Positions 59,670 to 64,000 of a stretch of 64,000 nucleotides of DNA are shown here, in pieces. The notes beneath the pieces are model-generated. The model had not been told where the DNA came from. It made no database searches and saw only the letters and a program-made list of their open reading frames with translations. Within the stretch, counting starts at the first letter, position 1; the number at the start of each line of letters is the position of its first letter. Origin of the DNA: Plecoglossus altivelis. Lineage: Eukaryota > Chordata > Actinopteri > Osmeriformes > Plecoglossidae. The position numbers and the translations under genes are program-made. The DNA lies in assembly GCA_036571765.1 (NCBI GenBank), contig BROE01000013.1, forward strand, positions 9,378,857 to 9,442,856. The letters are read 5' to 3'.

Positions 59670-59885
59670 CCCTCCCGCCCCTCAGCCTCTCAGCCTCCTC
59701 GCCTCCCAGCCTCCCTGCCTCTCGGCCTCCTCACCTCCCAGCCTCCTCACCTCTCAGCCTCCTTGCCTCTCAGCCTCCTTGCCTTTCAGCCTCCTCGCCT
59801 CCCAGCCTCCTCGCCTTTCATCCTCAGCCTCCTCGTCTCTCATCCTCAGCCTCCCCGCCTCCCAGCCTCTTAGCCTTTCAGCCCC
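59670..59885. repeat. CCTC-rich minisatellite
   Basis: About 13 degenerate copies of a 15-18 base unit of the type CAGCCTCCTCGCCTCC, over about 215 bases, with no G-tract on this strand. Confidence 0.9.
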
Positions 59886-62070
59886 CTTAATGTCAGCTTT
59901 GTCTTTCTCAGGTCATGTATTCCAATGCTGTCTTGTATACAGCTGCAGCCATCTAGGTGGACATCATACAACTGTCATCAGAGACTGCTTATTGTGATAA
60001 ACATAAGCACGCATGAAATCTCTTCTCCAATGGTTGATCCTGATGACTGCACAGTGCAGCAGACTTGGAGCTGGCCTTAGTTTCGATGGTGTCCAGAGGG
60101 TCTTTCTCGGTTGAGGTTTGCTTCAGAGGTTATCGCCACAGAGAAAGAGTAAACCGAATATCTTTCCCTATCTTTGTGTCCAGAGTGACACAATCTTAAA
60201 ACTTGACAATAATAACCAGTTTATCTTTTAGAATGGAAGGAATGGAGGGAGAGAAACATGCCTGATGTGGCTGACTGACTAAAGAATCCACTTAGCTGAC
60301 AGACGAATCAGAAACAGAACCTGCTGAGGAGAAGGTGGGGGGATCAAGGCTATTGAAATAGTTCAAGAAAGAGAGAAGAGGGAGAGAGAGAGGCCTCCCT
60401 CACTGGTGTCACCTCCTCTGCTTGGTGGGTGAGAACAGTTAGCTCGTGGGGGAGCTGAGGAGACAAAAGTAGAGAGAGGGAGAGAGCGAGAGGAGAGAAA
60501 AGGGGGAGCCCCTTTCTAGGAACATTCCAGTGCAGCTTGTGTCAGTGTCTTTGTCTCAGAGGCCCTGGCATGATGCGGGCGCTGCTGGGAGGCTGCTGTG
60601 GCATGAAACACACACACACACACACACGCTCTGGCATGCGGCATCTGAATCACAGCAGCAGATGGCAGAGGCTCTCTCAGGGGCCGCTCCGACATGCTAA
60701 TGTTCCGGGTCGGGTGCCCCCTCACCCCTCCCTCAACCCTAGAGGTGCACCCCCCTCCCGCCCCCCTCCACCGCCGTCACTCATGGACACAAAGCCCCAG
60801 GATGTGGAGGGGGACTGTCTACCATGGTGGCGTGCCCGGACGCAAGCCACACTCACACATCCATCTCTGCCTGACGCACTGCTGCCCACTCGCCTGCTGC
60901 CGCACTATTGGCTAACTGATGAGGGGACTGCTCTCGGCCCCGCCCACCTCCCCACTTTTTGTCCACTAGTCCCGCCACTGAAGAGAAATTAATCACCTCC
61001 CGCTCCCATTTCCTCTCCTCCCCTCCTCTCCTCTCCTCCTCTCCTTTTCTTTCATCTAATGTCCTTTCCTACCCTCTTCTTTCCTCTCCTCCCGTCTTCC
61101 CCCTCATCTCCTCAGGATAGCCTCACTCTATCTCTTGATCTCTCTACCTGTCTATTAGTATCCATCCATCTCTCTACAAAATCCTCCTTAGGGGGTGTGT
61201 CAGCCTGTCTGTGCAGGTGAGGTATTTGCTGATGGCTCCACAGCACAGATGACTTATAACCCAAGCAGTCAAAGTATTACAAGTATTTATGGTGAGGAGG
61301 GGGTGGATGAAAGAGAAAAGCAGAGAGGAGAGAGGAACAGGAAGAGAAAGAAAGAGATAGAGAGTGAAAGACGCAGCGAGATACTGAGTCACACAGACAC
61401 AGAAGAGAAAGTGTTTCGTTTTTCCTCAGCCAGACAACCAAATGCAGATTTAACAATGACTTCATGTGTGTGATTGATGTGCAGCTCTGATCATGCTTGT
61501 AGACTGGACTACACATCTATACAGACTTCCTAACCCCTTATCTACAGTGGCACCAGGGGCACCATTCCCACCTCACAGTGGAATGTCAACAGTATGCAGC
61601 CTTTTCATGCTCCTTCAAATCTCCCCATTGAATATTTCCCTGCTGCTTACTTCGATTAAAACAAACAAATTATCTGATAAATATGATTAAATTGATTGTG
61701 TCTGCTCAGTTCAGAGTGTGTTTTAGCCCTGGGTGGTCACCCTCAGTGAGTGTAAGGTCTTCATCATGGTTGCTCACGGTAACAGGGTGCGTCCCCTCCT
61801 CACCATCTCACATTCCACAGAACATTTGCTCCACCAATCCAGCATCAGCTGAACCATAGGGTTGGTGACCACGCAGCTATTTCTGCACCTCCTCGTGCAC
61901 AATTACACTGTGGAGGATGAGTTAGTGTGAGGGTGAGAGTTCAGATGGAGAAAGAAGATCAAATGTGAGAAAGTGAGAGACACATTCTCTTTCTCAATAA
62001 TTCCCTAAATTACACAACACGGCCCCTGAGGCCTCTTCCTGCTGATCCTTGGCGGACAGCGTTTCCATAT

Positions 62071-62108
62071 ATTTGCATATATTTGTATGATTTGCATGCA
62101 ATTTGCAT
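62071..62108 (+). promoter_or_regulatory. Cluster of octamer (POU) motifs at about 10-bp spacing
   Basis: ATTTGCAT occurs at 62071-62078, 62090-62097 and 62101-62108, with a one-base variant ATTTGTAT at 62081-62088. The starts are 10, 9 and 11 bases apart. Octamer words are seen; enhancer function is inferred. A degenerate 10-bp tandem repeat is the alternative. Confidence 0.4.
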
Positions 62109-62999
62109 GTCAACCCCAGCTTATCTGTGTGCCGTTACCATTCTTCGGAAACCCCCCTGACATATCTGGGATTCGATACTCAGGAAGCCAGACACTCAGC
62201 GATGGACAGTACTAACATCCAAATATCACTTCATCACTGGAGAGCGTGCGTACCACGTGCGCACAGACCTTACAGCGGGAGCCTCGGTTTGATCCTGGCC
62301 CAAGCTATTTCCTACTTGTCATCCCCGCTCTCTCTCCACACTTATCCTGTTGAGCATCTAAACAGGTAGGTCACAGTTTCCCAAGATTGTCTTGACTTTT
62401 GCAAAGGTTGCTGCTTGAACAAGGCGTCAGTTTAGACATGTTCAGAAGCGTTTATCCGGACCTGCCCTGGATCCCCACACAATACTTCCTCCAGACACTC
62501 CTCACTCAGGAACGCCTCCTACTGCCTACTTACTCTCCTTCTCCCTGATCCATCTCCTACTGCCTACTCAGTGTCCTACCTTCTAATCCTTCTCCTACTC
62601 CCTTCTCCATCTTCTATCATGCTTTTGAAGAGACATACGTAGAATACCTTTTGTTCCAGCTCTGTTTGATAAAGTCTCAGCCACTAACCAGCTACCAGTT
62701 TCCTCTTTCTGAAATCTTTGGAGGCAAATGTGATTTGCTGTAATGAAAAGGAATGCTAACTCTCAGGGGAACAATTCTAGGAATGTGTGTGTGTCTTCTC
62801 GTGCTTGCTGTCCACATGCTTGGTACATAAGTGGTTCAGAAGAACGTGCTCTTCTTAAGATGACGATCAGCCCCAGCAACCTGGAGAAGTAGAGTCATGG
62901 TGCTCAGGGTAGCTTTCTGCCTCGATGTCAAGTGAGTTTGACTTTAGATCAGAGATTATTTAGGAAGGCCAGAAAGCAGAATATGTATGTACGCACTTA

Positions 63000-63132
63000 C
63001 ACAAATGCACACACACACACACACTCATGCACACGCACGCAAAGGCACGCACGCACGCAAATGCACACACGCACACATGCGCACAAATGCATACGCACAC
63101 ACGTGCACAGGCCCGCAACAGTTGTCTGCTTT

Positions 63133-63181
<49 letters not shown>
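63000..63181. repeat. CA/GCAC tract followed by (GA)n microsatellite
   Basis: Degenerate CACACGCACGCAAATG units lead, after a 20-base spacer, into about 23 pure GA units (63136-63181). Confidence 0.92.
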
Positions 63182-63183
<2 letters not shown>

Positions 63184-63809
63184 TATTATTGTACTATGGT
63201 TAAAAGTTCCAAACTTCCTTTTCCTGTGTCTTTATAGGATGTGATCACATTCTACTTCCTCTTTGAGGATCCTAGTCCCCCAGTCACCCAAAGCCCCAGT
63301 CCTCCAGTCATCTAATCTCCCAGCCCTCTAGTTCAGCAGCTTGTAGAGGTCTGTTAGATTTGAAGTGTTTGATATTTGATCAGCAAAATGGGCAAGGAAG
63401 GCATGATCAGCTCAGTGGAATTCCTCTCTCCTGTTCCTCCAGCATCTGTCACTCCGTCTGGAGCTGGTAGGACAGACTCTCCCCTGAACGCCTTCACCCC
63501 CCTCTCTCTCCACCTTCTGACTGGCTGATAGTGCTATCAGCAGGGTGGGCGAGGAGTACAGAGGAGCTGGAGGGTGGTAGACAGGGTGGAGCAGCAGGGG
63601 TGGAGGCCTCATGGTGGGGGTGGAGAGGGACACCACATTATCTGCTCCATATCTCCTAAACGAAGGCCACATCTCTACTGTGTCACAGACACTCTCCTGC
63701 ACACAGCTGGGTCTTCCTGTCCCCCTCAGTGAGTCACTCTGTGGGAATTAAGTAGGCTTTAAGTTAATAAAGTTATTATTATTGTCAAGTTGATGTGTAG
63801 TTTCATTCA

Positions 63810-63850
63810 AATAGAGTAGAGTAGAGTAGAGATTAGTAAAGTAGAGTAGA
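63810..63850. repeat. (TAGAG)n pentanucleotide repeat
   Basis: Seven or so AGTAG/AGAGT units with one disrupted unit; further degenerate copies continue to about 63895. Confidence 0.85.
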
Positions 63851-64000
63851 GCACGGAAGAGTGGAATAAAATTGAACAGAACAGAGTAGAGTGGAGTCTG
63901 TTCAGTCAAACTACCTAACTTGCACAGCAACAGCTTCTCAGCTGCACCTAAGTTGCTCATTGATCTCTTCAGTTCAGCCAATCTCTGAGTTAATCCACAG

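Larger units (their letters stand above)
52467..62060. other. Non-coding region, repeat-rich, no gene supported
   Basis: Frames here are short or lie in low-complexity DNA. Contents: purine- and pyrimidine-rich tracts (52540-52600, 53220-53275, 53820-53880, 54030-54175), (GA)n at 54800-54907, poly(C) at 55532-55554 and 57519-57552, GGAGGGA-type DNA at 56090-56250 and 57240-57350, a GGTCCT repeat, CA repeats near 58639-58665 and 60608-60628, and a CCTC minisatellite. No known protein, tRNA or transposon is recognised. Confidence 0.5.
62109..64000. other. Right end of the window, no gene supported
   Basis: No exon recognised. Repeats are a CA/GCAC tract at 63000-63115, (GA)n at 63136-63181 and a TAGAG pentanucleotide repeat at 63810-63850. 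Confidence 0.5.

Noticed and set aside
62103..62369. An 88-codon frame at the right end
   Set aside because: Composition is unremarkable, it overlaps the octamer cluster, and no domain or splice context is present.

Overview
The window is vertebrate nuclear DNA, almost certainly from a ray-finned (teleost) fish. Every recognisable protein is built from GT-AG spliced exons and its closest match in memory is a vertebrate ortholog. Introns are short, and (CA)n, (GA)n and (GATA)n microsatellites are very dense. Nothing bacterial, phage-like or CRISPR-like is present. All family assignments come from reading translated exons against remembered orthologs; no search was run.

Layout. 1-2.5 kb: a possible 3' end of an unidentified + strand gene, and a candidate minus-strand first exon that may be head to head with ptpmt1. 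2.5-3.8 kb: ptpmt1 (+, 4 exons, mitochondrial phosphatidylglycerophosphate phosphatase). 4.0-5.9 kb: ndufs3 (+, 7 exons, complex I 30 kDa subunit), starting about 200 bp after the ptpmt1 poly(A) signal. 8.0-9.2 kb: c1qtnf4 (-, single coding exon, secreted double-C1q protein) with a candidate non-coding first exon near 14.7 kb. 9.2-20.4 kb: no other gene, many simple repeats. 20.4-23.4 kb: mrpl21 (+, 7 exons, mitochondrial ribosomal protein). 23.7-25.2 kb: a RERG/RASL-type small GTPase (+, 4 exons). 27.4-31.7 kb: rnf166 (+, 6 exons, RING E3 ligase) with a long 3' region ending in a 39-bp minisatellite. 35.4-40.8 kb: ccnd1 (-, 5 coding exons, cyclin D1). 41-64 kb: no protein-coding gene that I can support. 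This stretch upstream of ccnd1 holds simple repeats, one MITE-like element and one assembly gap whose two flanks are copies of each other.

How the genes relate. ptpmt1, ndufs3 and mrpl21 serve mitochondria, and two of them have a YY1-type motif over the start codon. ptpmt1-ndufs3-c1qtnf4 corresponds to a human 11p11.2 block, mrpl21 and ccnd1 to 11q13, and rnf166 to 16q24, so the window joins segments that are separate in human. The genes do not form a pathway.

Most interesting regions. The ccnd1 core promoter keeps what look like the TCF/LEF and CRE sites of the mammalian promoter, but a G-quadruplex-capable purine block of about 31 bp lies between them. The GTPase gene has a 20-bp tandem duplication that copies its own exon 2 splice donor. 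About 21 kb upstream of ccnd1 there is a cluster of octamer motifs at helical spacing. I did not find a clearly new biological system; these are regulatory or structural oddities in an otherwise ordinary fish locus.
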